From Acidobacteriota bacterium (GTDB lineage: Bacteria; Acidobacteriota; Blastocatellia; Pyrinomonadales; Pyrinomonadaceae), in assembly GCA_019242475.1 (NCBI GenBank), contig JAFAVK010000045.1:1-64000 (forward strand): a stretch of 64,000 bases of DNA. The letters are read 5' to 3'. The translations under genes and the position numbers were made by a program. Positions within the stretch are counted from its first letter, which is position 1, and every line of letters starts with the position of its first letter. The notes beneath the pieces were generated by a model that saw nothing but the letters and a program-made list of their open reading frames with translations, was not told the origin of the DNA and searched no databases. Below are positions 1 through 11,191 of the stretch, one piece after another.

Positions 1-1
1 G

Positions 2-862
2 ATCGAGGGCGTCGAGCACGAGTTCTCTTCGATCCGCGGCGTGGTCGAGGACGCGACCGACGTCATCCTCAACCTGAAGCAGATTCCGTTCAAGCTCCAC
101 GGCACCGAGGCCAAGACCCTCACCATCCACCGCGACGGCGCGGGCGAGGTCACCTCGGCCGACATCGAGGCCGACGGCGACGTGGAGATACTCGACCAGA
201 ACGTCTACATCGCGACCGTCAGCGAGGGCGGCTCGCTCACCATCGAGATGCGCCTCAAGCGCGGCCGCGGCTACGTCACCGCCGAGCGCAACTTCGACGA
301 GGACTTGAGCCTCGGCTACATCCCGATTGACTCGGTGCACACGCCGGTCAAGAAAGTGAACTACACGGTCGAGGCCGCGCGCCTCGGGCAGAACACCGAG
401 TTCGACAAGCTGACCATCGAGGTCTGGACGGACGGCTCGGTCAAGCCGGACGACGCCATCGGCCTGGCGGCGAAGTTGATTAAGGATCACATGCAGATCT
501 TCATCAACTTCGAGGAGGACACCGACGAGTTCGCCTACCAGAACATCGAGCGTCCGCCGCTCCCGCGCAACGACGTGCTCGACCGCTCGGTGGACGAGCT
601 GGAGCTGTCGGTCAGGTCGTACAACTGCCTGAAGAACGCCAACATCCGCACCATCCGCGACCTCGTCCAGCGCTCGGAGCGCGAGATGCTCGCGACGAAG
701 AACTTCGGCAAGAAGTCCTTGAACGAGATCAAGGAGATTCTGCACGGCATGGGGCTCGACTTCGGCATGGCCTTCGACGAGCAGGGCAACCCCATCCCCG
801 GCTCCGGCGGCTCGGACATCGACCTCAGCGAGTTCGCGGACGACGAGGACGACGAGGAGTAA
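2..862 (+). CDS. rpoA: RNA polymerase alpha subunit (5' partial)
   Basis: This is the alpha subunit of DNA-directed RNA polymerase, which assembles the core enzyme and contacts upstream DNA and activators. The window cuts its 5' end: the frame is open from base 2, and the translation begins inside the N-terminal dimerisation domain ([20 protein letters not shown]). A GTG at 41 lies within this domain and is not the start. The visible 286 residues include the alpha-NTD, a linker, and the alpha-CTD with its helix-hairpin-helix signature ([17 protein letters not shown], then [12 protein letters not shown]). The C-terminus is a short acidic tail. rplQ follows after a heptamer hairpin, the usual rpoA-rplQ order. 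Identification is secure. Confidence 0.97.
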   Translation: MEGVEHEFSSIRGVVEDATDVILNLKQIPFKLHGTEAKTLTIHRDGAGEVTSADIEADGDVEILDQNVYIATVSEGGSLTIEMRLKRGRGYVTAERNFDEDLSLGYIPIDSVHTPVKKVNYTVEAARLGQNTEFDKLTIEVWTDGSVKPDDAIGLAAKLIKDHMQIFINFEEDTDEFAYQNIERPPLPRNDVLDRSVDELELSVRSYNCLKNANIRTIRDLVQRSEREMLATKNFGKKSLNEIKEILHGMGLDFGMAFDEQGNPIPGSGGSDIDLSEFADDEDDEE

Positions 863-952
<90 letters not shown>

Positions 953-962
953 GGAATTTGTC

Positions 963-1601
963 ATGCGACACTTGAATGCACACAGGAAACTCGGGAGGAC
1001 GAGTGAGCACCGCATGTCGATGCTCCGCAACCTCGCGACCTCGCTGATCAACGCGCGCGACGAGCGCATCATCACGACCGTGCCGAAGGCGAAGGAGCTG
1101 CGCCCCTTCGTCGAGCGCGTCATCACCCTGGCGAAGCGCGCGGGCGCTCTGACGGGCGACGACGCGGCCGCGCAGACGCTCCACCTCCGCCGCCAGGCCG
1201 CCGGCTTCTTTCACGCGGGCAACACGCGCCGCTCCGAGGACGCGGCCCGCGGGCGCAAGCAGGCCGAGATACCGCGCACGGCGGGCGTCGCCGCCCTCAA
1301 GCGCCTCTTCGGCGAGCTGGGGCAGCGCTACGCCGAGCGGCCGGGCGGCTACACGCGCATCATCCGCCTCGGCCGCCGCGACGGTGACAACGCCGAGCTG
1401 GCTATCATCGAGCTGGTCGATAACCCGCGCGAGCGCGAGGCGCTCGACTCGAAGAAGGCCAAGTCGGCCGGCAAGAAGAAGTCCGCGAAGGCCGGGGGCA
1501 AGGCCGAGACCTCTTCGGCCGAGTCTACGAAGAAGGCGTCCGGCGGCGGGCGCCGCTCGAAGAAAACCGAATCGACCGCGGCCGAGCAGGAGACGGAGTA
1601 G
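963..1601 (+). CDS. rplQ: 50S ribosomal protein L17
   Basis: L17 is a component of the large ribosomal subunit near the exit tunnel. The N-terminal core ([20 protein letters not shown], then LRNLATSLI) is the family signature. The ATG at 963 is preceded by AGGA at a normal distance. At 212 residues it is much longer than the usual 120-140. The extra C-terminal part from about residue 150 is a low-complexity Lys/Ala/Ser/Gly-rich tail, probably disordered and RNA-binding. It follows rpoA across hairpin 1. Confidence 0.95.
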   Translation: MRHLNAHRKLGRTSEHRMSMLRNLATSLINARDERIITTVPKAKELRPFVERVITLAKRAGALTGDDAAAQTLHLRRQAAGFFHAGNTRRSEDAARGRKQAEIPRTAGVAALKRLFGELGQRYAERPGGYTRIIRLGRRDGDNAELAIIELVDNPREREALDSKKAKSAGKKKSAKAGGKAETSSAESTKKASGGGRRSKKTESTAAEQETE

Positions 1602-1696
1602 TCAAAGCGGGAGGGCCGGCGCGCGCCGCGACCAGGACGCCAGAAGCTTTACCGGCGCGCGACGCAGAAGAGAGCCCGACGGCCCTTAGTTCGGAG

Positions 1697-1744
1697 AAGC
1701 CCCACACGCCCGCCTCGCTCGGCAAGCGTCGGAGGGGCTTTTCT
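1697..1744 (+). terminator. Rho-independent terminator or attenuator between rplQ and accB
   Basis: The stem AAGCCCC (1697-1703) pairs with GGGGCTT (1734-1740), and TTCT follows. It ends the rpoA-rplQ unit or attenuates read-through 45 bases before accB. Confidence 0.6.
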
Positions 1745-1789
1745 CTTGCGCCGGCCCGTTCGCCGGTGCGCTGACTCCGGAGGCAGAAG

Positions 1790-2515
<726 letters not shown>

Positions 2516-2598
2516 GAGGTCGGAGGTCGGAGGTCAGAGGTCAGTAAAAGACAATTTGCCTGTTCTTCACTGGCCTCTGACCTCCGACCTCCGACCTC
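2516..2598. repeat. Heptamer-armed hairpin 2 (GAGGTCG type)
   Basis: The left arm (2516-2540) is four GAGGTCG/A heptamers. The right arm (2574-2598) is its exact 25-base reverse complement. The arm begins within four bases of the accB stop codon and ends 8 bases before the accC ATG. Both genes must act in one complex, so the element sits inside a functional operon. No T-run follows. Confidence 0.92.
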
Positions 2599-2605
2599 TA
2601 TCGTT

Positions 2606-3991
<1,386 letters not shown>

Positions 3992-4031
3992 GGTTGCCCG
4001 CAAAGGGGCGCGAAAAAGGCGTTCCCGCCGT

Positions 4032-4060
4032 TTGACGAGGGCGGGTATCGTCTTTATAAT
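4032..4060 (+). promoter_or_regulatory. Sigma70-type promoter for rplU-rpmA-obg
   Basis: A -35 TTGACG (4032-4037) and a perfect -10 TATAAT (4055-4060) are separated by 17 bases. They lie 55 bases before the rplU start, in the gap after accC. It is one of the two best promoter matches in the window. Confidence 0.85.
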
Positions 4061-4114
4061 GAAGGACTTTTCTGGGGCGGCCAGGGCCGTCTGTGTGTGG
4101 GAGGATTGAGAGAA

Positions 4115-4426
4115 ATGGCTTACGCAATCATACGTTCCGGCGGCAAGCAGTTCCGCGTCGAGGAGGGCGGCACCGTGCGGGTGCCGACGCTCGACGCGCA
4201 GGCCGGCGACACGGTCGAGTTGGAAGCGCTCGTCATCGGCGGCGGCGAGGCCGGCGTGCTCCTCGGCGCCCCGGCGGTCGAGGGCGCGAAGGTTTCCGGC
4301 ACCGTCGTTGACCACGGCCGCGGCACCAAGGTGATTGTCTTCAAGAAGAAGCGCCGCAAGCAGTACAAGCGCACCCAGGGCCACCGGCAGAACTACACGA
4401 CCGTCAAGATTGACTCAATAGGGTAA
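4115..4426 (+). CDS. rplU: 50S ribosomal protein L21
   Basis: L21 is a large-subunit ribosomal protein bound to 23S rRNA. The start MAYAIIRSGGKQFRV and the basic C-terminal motif KKKRRKQYKRTQGHRQ are diagnostic. The ATG at 4115 is chosen over an upstream in-frame GTG because GGGAGG lies at 4099-4104 and the family begins here. Length is 103 residues, as usual. It is the first gene after the strong promoter, followed by rpmA across hairpin 3. Confidence 0.96.
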   Translation: MAYAIIRSGGKQFRVEEGGTVRVPTLDAQAGDTVELEALVIGGGEAGVLLGAPAVEGAKVSGTVVDHGRGTKVIVFKKKRRKQYKRTQGHRQNYTTVKIDSIG

Positions 4427-4509
4427 TGATGAATGATGAATGCGGAATGATGAATTAAAGGCGCGAGCCGCTTCATATTCATCACTCATCATTCAGCATT
4501 CATCACTTA
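4427..4509. repeat. Heptamer-armed hairpin 3 (TGATGAA type)
   Basis: The left arm (4427-4455) and right arm (4476-4508) are TGATGAA-like heptamers in inverted orientation. They share the unit, and even the internal variant TGCGGA, with hairpin 1. It starts at the rplU stop codon and runs into the TTAGGAG ribosome binding site of rpmA, mirroring hairpin 1 at rpoA/rplQ. The loop shares a GAGCCGC-like core with hairpin 1. Confidence 0.9.
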
Positions 4510-4522
4510 GGAGTTTAAGACA

Positions 4523-4816
4523 ATGGCACATAAGAAGGGCGTCGGTTCATCGCGCAACGGCCGCGACTCGCACTCGCAGCGACTCGGCCTGAAGAAGTTC
4601 GGCGGCGAGTCAGTCCTCGGCGGCAACATCCTCGCGCGGCAGCGCGGGACGAAGTGGAAGCCGGGCAAGAACGTCGGCCGCGGCAAGGACGACACGCTGT
4701 TCGCGCTCATCGACGGCGTCGTCAAGTTCGAGGACAAGGGCCGGCAGGGCAAGTACATCAGCGTCTACCCGGCACAGGCCGCGCCCGCCGAAGCGACGCC
4801 GGCGGCCACCGCCTAA
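4523..4816 (+). CDS. rpmA: 50S ribosomal protein L27
   Basis: L27 has an N-terminal tail that reaches the peptidyl-transferase centre. The start [20 protein letters not shown] and [14 protein letters not shown] are diagnostic. Length is 97 residues with a short Ala/Pro C-terminal extension. AGGAG lies 10 bases before the ATG. No N-terminal cleavage extension of the Firmicutes type is present. It is the standard partner of rplU, upstream of obg. Confidence 0.97.
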   Translation: MAHKKGVGSSRNGRDSHSQRLGLKKFGGESVLGGNILARQRGTKWKPGKNVGRGKDDTLFALIDGVVKFEDKGRQGKYISVYPAQAAPAEATPAATA

Positions 4817-4850
4817 GGCAGTCCGAACAACCGCCGGGTTGCTTCTGATG

Positions 4851-4903
4851 CGACGCCCGCGCCGAGTCCGACACTCGCGGCGCCGGGCGTCGTTCTCATT
4901 TTT
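4851..4903 (+). terminator. Rho-independent terminator after rpmA
   Basis: CGACGCCCG (4851-4859) pairs with CGGGCGTCG (4884-4892), followed by a T-rich tract. It ends 8 bases before the obg start, so obg may be transcribed by read-through or from a promoter not recognised here. Confidence 0.7.
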
Positions 4904-4910
4904 GATTTAA

Positions 4911-5960
4911 GTGTTTATTGACCGGGCGAAGATCAGGGTGCGGGGGGGGCACGGCGGGAACGGCGTGACGGCCTTCCGCCGCGAGAAGTTCGTGCCGCGC
5001 GGGGGGCCTTCGGGCGGCGACGGCGGTCGCGGCGGCGACGTGTGGCTGGTAGGCGACGCTTCGCTGAACACGCTCTTGCACCTGCGCTACAACCCCGAGC
5101 ACACGGCCGACCGCGGCCGGCACGGCGAGGGCTCGAACCGCTCGGGGCGCGAGGGCGAGGACGTTGTGGTGCGCGTGCCCGTCGGCACGCAGGTCGTGGA
5201 CGTGGAGACGGGCGAGCTGCTGGTTGACATCGCCGAGGACGGGCAGCGTTGGCCCGCGGCGAAGGGCGGGCGCGGCGGCTTCGGCAACGCGCACTTCACG
5301 TCCTCGACCAACCGCGCGCCGCGCTACCACCAGGAGGGAAGCCCGGGCGAAGAGCGCGAGCTTCAGTTGGAGCTGAAGCTGCTCGCGGACGTGGGGCTGG
5401 TCGGCTTCCCGAACGCGGGGAAGTCTACGTTGATTTCGACCATCTCCGCGGCGAAGCCGAAGGTGGCGGACTATCCGTTCACGACTTTGGAGCCGCACCT
5501 CGGCGTCGTAGACCTCGGCGAGTACCGCACGTTCGTCGTCGCGGACATCCCCGGGCTCATCGAGGGTGCGCACGGCGGGGCGGGCTTGGGCGACCGCTTC
5601 CTGCGCCACGTCGAGCGCACGCGGCTGCTGCTCCACCTGGTGGACGTTTCGTCCCTGTCGGGGCGCGACCCGGTCTCGGACTACGAGGTCATCAACCGCG
5701 AGCTGGCCGCGTACGACCCGGAGTTGGCGGGGCGACCGCAGTTCGTGGTGGCGACGAAGCTCGACGCGCTCGACGAGCCCGAAAGGCTGGGACGTTTGAG
5801 GGAGCGGGCGGCAGCCGACGGCCGAGAGTTCTTCGAAATCTCCTCGGTGACGAACCGCGGCGTGAAGGAGCTTGTGCGCGCGGCCGCGGCGAAGCTTGAA
5901 GAGATCGGGCGCGCGCCCGTCATCGAGACGCGCGAGACGCTGATGAGCGACTTCGAATGA
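4911..5960 (+). CDS. obgE: GTPase Obg (CgtA)
   Basis: Obg is an essential ribosome-associated GTPase in 50S maturation and stress signalling. The glycine-rich Obg fold occupies residues 1-158 ([20 protein letters not shown]). The G domain follows with G1 [10 protein letters not shown]3 DIPGLIEGA and a later ATKLDAL. At 349 residues it lacks the C-terminal OCT domain, a common short form. The start is GTG at 4911 without a good Shine-Dalgarno; the first residues match the family start. The stop overlaps nadD by 4 bases (ATGA), implying coupling. Confidence 0.95.
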   Translation: MFIDRAKIRVRGGHGGNGVTAFRREKFVPRGGPSGGDGGRGGDVWLVGDASLNTLLHLRYNPEHTADRGRHGEGSNRSGREGEDVVVRVPVGTQVVDVETGELLVDIAEDGQRWPAAKGGRGGFGNAHFTSSTNRAPRYHQEGSPGEERELQLELKLLADVGLVGFPNAGKSTLISTISAAKPKVADYPFTTLEPHLGVVDLGEYRTFVVADIPGLIEGAHGGAGLGDRFLRHVERTRLLLHLVDVSSLSGRDPVSDYEVINRELAAYDPELAGRPQFVVATKLDALDEPERLGRLRERAAADGREFFEISSVTNRGVKELVRAAAAKLEEIGRAPVIETRETLMSDFE

Positions 5961-6682
5961 CGAGGCGGTGCAGGCGCATCGCCGTCTACGGCGGGACGTT
6001 CGACCCCGTGCACGTCGGGCACGAGGCGGTGGCGCGGAACCTGACGGAGCTGTTCGCCCTCGACGAGTTCGTCTTCGTCCCGGCCTACGTGGCGCCGCAC
6101 AAGCGCGACCGCCGCGTGAGCCCCGCGCTCGACCGTTACGCGATGCTCGCCCTCGCCACGCAGGACGAGCGACTCTTCCGCGTCTCGGCCGCCGAGGTGA
6201 ACGCGCCGGAGAAGCCCTACACGGTCGAGACGCTGACGAGCTTCCGCGAGGCGCTGGGCGAGACGGCGCGCCTCTTCTTCGTCATGGGCGCGGACTCTTG
6301 GGAGGAGATCACGACGTGGCGCGAGTGGGAGCGCGTGCTCGGGCTGACCGACCAGTTGGTCGTGACGCGGCCCGGCTACGAGCTGCCCACGGGCCACGTG
6401 ACCGACGCGGTGCGGGAGAGAATCGTTGACGTGCGCGGTTTGGCGGGCGGGGGCGTCGAGGAGGAGCTGAAGAAGGACGGGGCGCCGCGCGTCTACCTGA
6501 CCGACGCGGCCAACATCCGAGCGGCGGCGACGGACGTGAGGGCCGCGGTCGCGCGCGGCGACTGGGAGAGTCTGGGCGCGCTCGTCGCGCCCGCGGTGGC
6601 CGAGTACATCAGGAAGTACGGGCTTTACAGGGAGACGGATGGGACAGAATTCTCCGATGCCGGAATCAAGAAAACTCACTGA
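5957..6682 (+). CDS. nadD: Nicotinate-nucleotide adenylyltransferase
   Basis: This enzyme adenylates nicotinate mononucleotide to deamido-NAD in NAD synthesis. The nucleotidyltransferase motif [11 protein letters not shown] is near the N-terminus, followed by VPAYVAPHK and the C-terminal [10 protein letters not shown], equivalent to the family ISSTxIR motif but degenerate. It has 241 residues, slightly longer than the usual 190-220. It overlaps obg by 4 bases and rsfS by 44 bases, the conserved obg-nadD-rsfS order. Confidence 0.93.
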   Translation: MTRRCRRIAVYGGTFDPVHVGHEAVARNLTELFALDEFVFVPAYVAPHKRDRRVSPALDRYAMLALATQDERLFRVSAAEVNAPEKPYTVETLTSFREALGETARLFFVMGADSWEEITTWREWERVLGLTDQLVVTRPGYELPTGHVTDAVRERIVDVRGLAGGGVEEELKKDGAPRVYLTDAANIRAAATDVRAAVARGDWESLGALVAPAVAEYIRKYGLYRETDGTEFSDAGIKKTH

Positions 6683-7121
6683 GGAGAGCGGGCAGGGAAC
6701 GCAGGCCGAGGCCGCACAGCCTTCGCCCGCGGAACTCGACGAGCGCGTGCGGCTCGCGCTGCACGCGGCGGGCGAGAAGAAGGCGCACGACCTCGTCGTC
6801 CTCGACCTGCGCGAGGTGGCGAGCTTCACCGACTACTTCGTCATCGCCAGCGGCACGAACGTGCGGCAGGTGCAGGCCGTCGCCGACGAGGTGCAGGAGC
6901 AGCTGCGCAAGCACCTGAACGTGCGGCCCGCGCGCGTCGAGGGCTACAACTCGGCCGAGTGGGTTCTGCTCGACTACGGCGACTTCATCTTCCACGTCTT
7001 CGAGGAGAAGTCGCGCCGCTTCTACGATCTCGAACGCCTGTGGCGCGACGCGGCGCGCGTGCCGCTCCCGCCCGACTTGGCGGCCGGCGCGGGCGAGGGC
7101 TCTTTGAGAGACGAGAGATGA
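6639..7121 (+). CDS. rsfS: Ribosomal silencing factor RsfS
   Basis: RsfS binds L14 on the large subunit and blocks subunit joining under starvation. The core [20 protein letters not shown], then FVIASG and [14 protein letters not shown], is diagnostic. The ATG at 6639 overlaps nadD; a second ATG at 6657 is possible, and GGGAG precedes the first by 4 bases. The 160-residue length includes a charged N-terminal extension and a short C-terminal tail. The stop overlaps the next gene by ATGA. Confidence 0.93.
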   Translation: MGQNSPMPESRKLTEESGQGTQAEAAQPSPAELDERVRLALHAAGEKKAHDLVVLDLREVASFTDYFVIASGTNVRQVQAVADEVQEQLRKHLNVRPARVEGYNSAEWVLLDYGDFIFHVFEEKSRRFYDLERLWRDAARVPLPPDLAAGAGEGSLRDER

Positions 7122-8092
7122 TCGAGCTGGTCGCGCGTTCGGAGGCGATGCGCGAGGCCGTCCGCCTCGCCGAACGCGTGGCCGCGACGGACGCCAACGT
7201 CCTCGTCACGGGCGAGTCGGGGGCGGGGAAAGACGCGCTCGCATCCTTCCTCCACGCGCAGAGCCCGCGCGCGGCGGGGCCGTTCGTCAGGATCGACTGC
7301 GCGGCGCTCCCGGCCGAACTGCTGGAGGCGGAGCTGTTCGGCTTCGAGCGCGGGGCCTTCACGGGCGCGACCGCCGCGAAGCCCGGCCGGCTCGAAGCGG
7401 CGCACAAGGGCACGCTCGTGCTCGACGAGATCGCGCACCTGCCGCGCGACGCGCAGGCGAAGCTCTTGCGGGTCATCGAGCGGCGCGAGTTCGAGCGGCT
7501 CGGCGGGCGCCGGACGGTGAGGGTTGACGCGCGCCTCGTCGCGCTGACGAACGTTGACCTGGACGACGCGGTGCGCCGCCGCGCGTTCCGCGAAGACCTC
7601 TTCTACCGCCTCAACGTCGTGCGCATACACGTTCCGCCGTTGCGCGAGCGGCGCGAGGACGTGGGGCCTCTGGCCGAGACGTTCCTCGCGGCCTACGCCG
7701 CCAAGCACGGCCGCCCCGCGCGACGCTTCGACTCGGGCGCGCTCGCGGCGCTCGGGCTGTACGCCTTCCCGGGGAACGTCCGCGAGCTGGCGAACGTGGT
7801 CGAGCGCGCCGTCATCGTCTCGGACGGCCGCGAGGTCGGCGCGAAGGACTTGCCGGAGGCGGTGCTGGCGGCCGCGGCCCTCGGCGCGCGGCGCGCGCGC
7901 CGGCCGACGCTCGCCGAACTGGAAGACGAGTACATCCGCGAGGTGCTCGCCGCCTCGCGCGGCAACAAGTCGGAGGCGGCGCGAGTGCTCGGCATCAGCC
8001 GGAAGAACCTTTACGAGAGGCTCGCGCGGCAGGAGGCGGGCGCCGGGCGCCGGGCGCCTGACGTAAGTGAAAAGCCTGTAACTGACGGCTAG
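7118..8092 (+). CDS. Sigma54-dependent AAA+ transcriptional activator without a receiver domain
   Basis: This is a bacterial enhancer-binding protein that uses ATP to remodel sigma54-RNA polymerase. The AAA+ domain starts at residue 1 and has Walker A GESGAGKD, the sigma54 contact loop GAFTGA, Walker [10 protein letters not shown], a degenerate sensor [11 protein letters not shown], and the R-finger region [13 protein letters not shown] Fis-type helix-turn-helix lies at the C-terminus ([20 protein letters not shown]). At 324 residues it lacks any N-terminal sensor or receiver domain, as in PspF. The ATG at 7118 overlaps the rsfS stop by ATGA, so it is translationally coupled to ribosome-factor genes. 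That is an unusual setting, and what controls it is unknown. Confidence 0.9.
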   Translation: MIELVARSEAMREAVRLAERVAATDANVLVTGESGAGKDALASFLHAQSPRAAGPFVRIDCAALPAELLEAELFGFERGAFTGATAAKPGRLEAAHKGTLVLDEIAHLPRDAQAKLLRVIERREFERLGGRRTVRVDARLVALTNVDLDDAVRRRAFREDLFYRLNVVRIHVPPLRERREDVGPLAETFLAAYAAKHGRPARRFDSGALAALGLYAFPGNVRELANVVERAVIVSDGREVGAKDLPEAVLAAAALGARRARRPTLAELEDEYIREVLAASRGNKSEAARVLGISRKNLYERLARQEAGAGRRAPDVSEKPVTDG

Positions 8093-8110
8093 CGACTTAC
8101 GTCTGCTCTT

Positions 8111-8575
8111 ATGCGGCTGCGACTCATCTGGGTGGGGAAGACGCGCGACGCGCACTTGCGGGCGCTCGCCGGCGAGTACCTGAAGCGGCTCTCGCGTTTC
8201 GTCCGCTGCGAGGTGACGGAGCTGCGCGAGTCCAACGCGGAAGACCCGCGGGCGTGCCTGGAGGAGGAGGGCAAACGCGTACTGGGTGCTCTGGCATCTG
8301 ATGCTCTGACGATTCTCCTCGACGTGTCGGGCAAGACGGTTTGGAGTTCGGAGGAGCTGGCCGCGCGGGTCGAAGAGTGGGAGGGGCGCTCGGTCAAGGA
8401 GGTGGCGTTCGTAGTGGGCGGACACCTCGGCGTCTCGGAGGAGGTGCGGCGGCGCGCGCAGGTGCGCTGGTCGCTCTCGCGCCTGACGCTGACGCACGAG
8501 ATGGCGCGCGTCGTCCTGGCGGAGCAGCTCTACCGCGCTTACACCATTGCGCGCGGGCTGCCCTATCAGAAGTGA
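8111..8575 (+). CDS. rlmH: 23S rRNA (pseudouridine1915-N3)-methyltransferase
   Basis: This SPOUT-family methyltransferase modifies helix 69 of 23S rRNA on assembled ribosomes. The 154-residue length matches the family. The SAM-binding knot motif FVVGGHLGVSEEV and the C-terminal LTHEMARVVLAEQLYRAYTI are diagnostic. It lies 18 bases after the sigma54 activator, continuing the obg-nadD-rsfS unit. Confidence 0.94.
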   Translation: MRLRLIWVGKTRDAHLRALAGEYLKRLSRFVRCEVTELRESNAEDPRACLEEEGKRVLGALASDALTILLDVSGKTVWSSEELAARVEEWEGRSVKEVAFVVGGHLGVSEEVRRRAQVRWSLSRLTLTHEMARVVLAEQLYRAYTIARGLPYQK

Positions 8576-8593
8576 AAGTTCGGCGGGGCGTTT

Positions 8594-8624
8594 TTGAAAC
8601 CGCGGCCCGCGAGAATCGTATACA
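8594..8624 (+). promoter_or_regulatory. Possible promoter for the DksA-like gene
   Basis: TTGAAA (8594-8599) and TATACA (8619-8624) are separated by 19 bases, slightly long for sigma70. They lie 46 bases upstream of the start codon. Confidence 0.35.
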
Positions 8625-8669
8625 CACGGTTTAAGAACAAGCAGGGTTACAGAAGGAGCATGCAACGGA

Positions 8670-9038
8670 ATGGATAAGAGGAAGACCAAGTCGTACCGCG
8701 ACCGCCTGCTCGCGCGCCGCGAGTCGCTCTTCAGCCAGGTGACCGAGGCCGAGATGTCGAGCCGCGAGCGCGACCTCGAAGCCACGCAAGACCCGGCCGA
8801 CATGGCGGCCAACGCCTACACGAAGGAGCTTCTGATCTCGATGTCGGCCAACGACCGGAAGCTCCTCCAGCTCATCGACGAGGCTTTGGAGCGGGTCGAG
8901 GGCGGCGAGTACGGCGAGTGCGTCAACTGCGGCGAGCCCGTCGCCGAGAAGCGCCTGGACGCGGTGCCGTGGACGCGCTACTGCCTCAAGTGTCAAGACC
9001 TCCAGGAGCGCGGCCTGCTCAACGAGGACGAAGACTAA
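8670..9038 (+). CDS. DksA/TraR-family C4 zinc-finger protein
   Basis: This family binds the secondary channel of RNA polymerase and, with ppGpp, adjusts transcription of ribosomal genes. The N-terminal half is predicted helical coiled coil. The C-terminal half has a four-cysteine zinc finger: [20 protein letters not shown] followed by YCLKC. At 122 residues it is shorter than E. coli DksA (151) and closer to the DksA-like and YocK proteins. The coiled-coil tip has ATQDPADMA rather than a clear DxxDxA, so DksA activity is uncertain. It is followed by a strong terminator. Confidence 0.85.
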   Translation: MDKRKTKSYRDRLLARRESLFSQVTEAEMSSRERDLEATQDPADMAANAYTKELLISMSANDRKLLQLIDEALERVEGGEYGECVNCGEPVAEKRLDAVPWTRYCLKCQDLQERGLLNEDED

Positions 9039-9052
9039 TAGCACTTTATTCG

Positions 9053-9103
9053 AGCGAAGCCCCCGGCGTCGGAGATTCCCGGCGCCGGGGGCTTCGCTTT
9101 TGT
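9053..9103 (+). terminator. Strong rho-independent terminator
   Basis: A 16-bp perfect stem pairs AGCGAAGCCCCCGGCG (9053-9068) with its complement at 9083-9098, followed by TTTTGT. It closes the DksA-like transcription unit. Confidence 0.92.
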
Positions 9104-9172
9104 GATAGATTACGGCGAAACTTTCCGACGCCTTCCCTCCGCCCCGCCAGGCCGAGCACACGCGGTCGTTTT

Positions 9173-9925
9173 ATGGCGAGGCTCACGAACACTCTGGACG
9201 GGCTCCTCGACGCGGCGCTCGCGCTCGTCTACCCGCAGGCGTGCGCCGCGTGCGGCGTGCGGGGCGTCGAGCGGCGCGCGGACTGGCCCGCGTGCGCCGC
9301 GTGCTGGGGCGCGACGCGCCTCTTCGAGGGTGGCGAGACTCTCTGCTGGAAGTGCGGGAGGCCGGCGGGCGGGGAGGTGCCGGAAGAGGTTCGGCCGTCC
9401 GTCCGCTGCCGGCGCTGCGAATCGGAGGAGTTCGACGCGGCGCGCGCCTGCGGCCTCTACGAGGGTGCCCTGCGCGCGGCCGTGCTCGGCCTCAAGCGCG
9501 ACCCCTTCGTGCCCCCGCGGCTCGCACGCATGCTCCGCGAGGCGGCGCGCCGCAAGCCGCTCGACACCGCGACGCTCGTCGTCCCTGTCCCGCTCCACCC
9601 CGCGCGCGAGCGCGAGCGAGGCTTCAACCAGGCGACCCTGCTCGCGTCCGCGGTCGCCGAGGGCACGGGGCTGCCGCTCGATACGTGGAGCCTCGCACGC
9701 CTCGCGCACAGCGAGCGCCACCGCGCGGGGCTGGACGCCCGCGCGCGCCGCGAGAGCGTCGCCGGCGCCTTTGCCGTCGCGCGCCCCCGCCTCGTCCGCG
9801 GCGAGAGCGTCCTGCTCGTGGACGACGTGTTCACGACGGGCGCCACCGCCTCGGCCTGCGCGCGCCCGCTGCTCGACGCGGGCGCGCGGGCGGTCTTCGT
9901 CCTCACCGCCGCGCGCGCCGCGTGA
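9173..9925 (+). CDS. comF: ComF-family phosphoribosyltransferase-like protein
   Basis: ComF proteins act in DNA uptake during natural transformation. They combine an N-terminal zinc-ribbon segment with a phosphoribosyltransferase fold. Visible here are paired cysteines (CAAC near residue 25, CWKCGR and CRRC), VVPVPLHPARERERGFNQ, and the PRPP-binding loop VLLVDDVFTTGATA. The ATG at 9173 is chosen because the family begins with a short helix before the first CxxC. Length is 250 residues. It converges on the next minus-strand gene with a 6-base gap. Confidence 0.88.
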   Translation: MARLTNTLDGLLDAALALVYPQACAACGVRGVERRADWPACAACWGATRLFEGGETLCWKCGRPAGGEVPEEVRPSVRCRRCESEEFDAARACGLYEGALRAAVLGLKRDPFVPPRLARMLREAARRKPLDTATLVVPVPLHPARERERGFNQATLLASAVAEGTGLPLDTWSLARLAHSERHRAGLDARARRESVAGAFAVARPRLVRGESVLLVDDVFTTGATASACARPLLDAGARAVFVLTAARAA

Positions 9926-9931
9926 GGCCGT

Positions 9932-10255
9932 CTAGTGCGCGCCGCCCGTACCGCCGGCACCCCCGCCCGAGCCGCCTGCGCCGCCCGCGCCCCCGGAGCC
10001 GGAGCCGGGGCCGCCGGAGGACGTGCCGCCCCCGCCTTGAAGGCTCGCGAGGTCTTTCAGCAACTCCACCTCGTTGACGTCGAGTTGGGCGCCGGCGCGC
10101 TTGAGTATCTGCTCGGTCGTCAGGCCGTTCTGCTGCTGGATGTAGGCGATGATGTTGGCTACCGCGGTTGCGAGGAGGGTGGCGTCGCCGCCGAGCCCCG
10201 GCTTGACGGTCTTCAGCACGGTCAGGAGTTGCGAGATCAGGAGCACGAAATCCAT
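9932..10255 (-). CDS. Hypothetical protein with Gly/Ser-rich tail
   Basis: No family is recognised. The 107-residue product has a helical N-terminal two-thirds (MDFVLLISQLLTVLKTVKPG, then a segment rich in L, Q and V) and a C-terminal tail almost entirely of G, S, A and T. AGAGGTGACACC precedes the ATG. It lies 70 bases downstream of the exported protein encoded at 10326-10799, same strand, so the two probably form an operon. It may be a surface or self-associating protein, but this is unproven. Confidence 0.6.
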   Translation of the reverse strand: MDFVLLISQLLTVLKTVKPGLGGDATLLATAVANIIAYIQQQNGLTTEQILKRAGAQLDVNEVELLKDLASLQGGGGTSSGGPGSGSGGAGGAGGSGGGAGGTGGAH

Positions 10256-10325
10256 GGTGTCACCTCTCGGGGTTGTGTTCTGAATGATTGGCGCGGGTCA
10301 CCCGGCACCGCCGCGTCCCCGCCCC

Positions 10326-10799
10326 TCACGATTTCAGGAAGGGCAGGATGATATCCACGGAAGCCCTGATGGCCGTGATGATGGTCGCCAGCCGGTTGCG
10401 CGCGTCCGCGTCCTGGACGCCGAGCACCCCGTTCGTGTTCAGGTCGTCGAGTGCCGCCGTCACGTTGTTGAAAAGGCTCAGGAGCTGCTGCTTGGTCGGG
10501 GCGTCGGGGGCCGCGTTCAGGGAGTCGAGCCGCTTGACGAACACCTTGTCCGCGGTGTTGAGCCTGAGCAGCATCTGCGTGAGCTTCAAGTCTTCGTCCC
10601 TGGTGAGCTTGCCCTGCTTCGCCAACTCGCGCTTGACCGTGATCATCTCGCTGATCGACTTGGCGATGGTGTCGGCGGCCCTGGCCGAGGTGCAGAGTGG
10701 GCTGTTGTCGGCGCAGCCGCCGCCGCCGCACTTGAAGGACATAGAGGCCAGCGACAGGACGAGGACGAGCCCGACGGCTGTGATTCTTCTGTTTCTCAT
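10326..10799 (-). CDS. Hypothetical exported protein
   Basis: The 157-residue product begins with a basic residue cluster and hydrophobic stretch typical of a signal peptide (MRNRRITAVGLVLVLSLAS). A cysteine-rich patch CGGGGC and another pair of cysteines follow. The rest is helical and charged. A strong GGAGGAG precedes the ATG. No lipobox is clear, and no known family is recognised. Confidence 0.7.
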   Translation of the reverse strand: MRNRRITAVGLVLVLSLASMSFKCGGGGCADNSPLCTSARAADTIAKSISEMITVKRELAKQGKLTRDEDLKLTQMLLRLNTADKVFVKRLDSLNAAPDAPTKQQLLSLFNNVTAALDDLNTNGVLGVQDADARNRLATIITAIRASVDIILPFLKS

Positions 10800-10954
10800 G
10801 TTGTCTCCTCCAGACCTTTGGTGAGGTCGTGGTTGTGTAGGGCGTTTGAGGCGCCCGCGGGACGAGGCGGAGGCGAGCGCGTGGGAGTTGGCGGAAGACG
10901 AAACCCTTGTTCGGAGGCGGCTATTCTACGCGAAGCCCCGTGGTTGTCAAGAAC

Positions 10955-10984
10955 TTCCCGCGCTGACCGCTTATCACTTTTGAG
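10955..10984 (+). repeat. Left end of TIR element: 7-bp direct repeat plus terminal inverted repeat
   Basis: TTCCCGC (10955-10961) is followed by GCTGACCGCTTATCACTTT (10962-10980), then TGAG. The 19-base TIR is the exact reverse complement of 12424-12442, extendable to 23 bases with one mismatch. TTCCCGC recurs at the outer edge of the right TIR, as expected of a target-site duplication. Confidence 0.9.
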
Positions 10985-11191
10985 AGAGGAATAAGGAAGG
11001 ACTCATCGTCTGTGATCGAAGTTAAGGCGTCGAAGCATAACTTCTCTACCGGGGCAGCAGGTCTATTGGCGCGCAGCATCACATATTTCACTCGCGCTGA
11101 TTTTAGCGTGGTGGCTGATACTATCCGGCAAGTCCGTAATTAAAGCGCGCTGTCTGATAGATCAAGTTTAGAGTTTTACACATCACGGCAT
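10985..11191. other. Non-coding left part of the TIR element
   Basis: An AT-rich stretch with no open frame of convincing length and no recognised promoter or RNA. It lies downstream of the 11192-11524 gene. Confidence 0.5.

Noticed and set aside
41-862. GTG at 41 as the rpoA start
   Set aside because: The preceding in-frame codons match the conserved RpoA N-terminal domain, so the gene begins before the window.
2516-2598. Hairpin 2 as a simple rho-independent terminator
   Set aside because: No T-run follows, and it lies between accB and accC, which are expected to be co-expressed.
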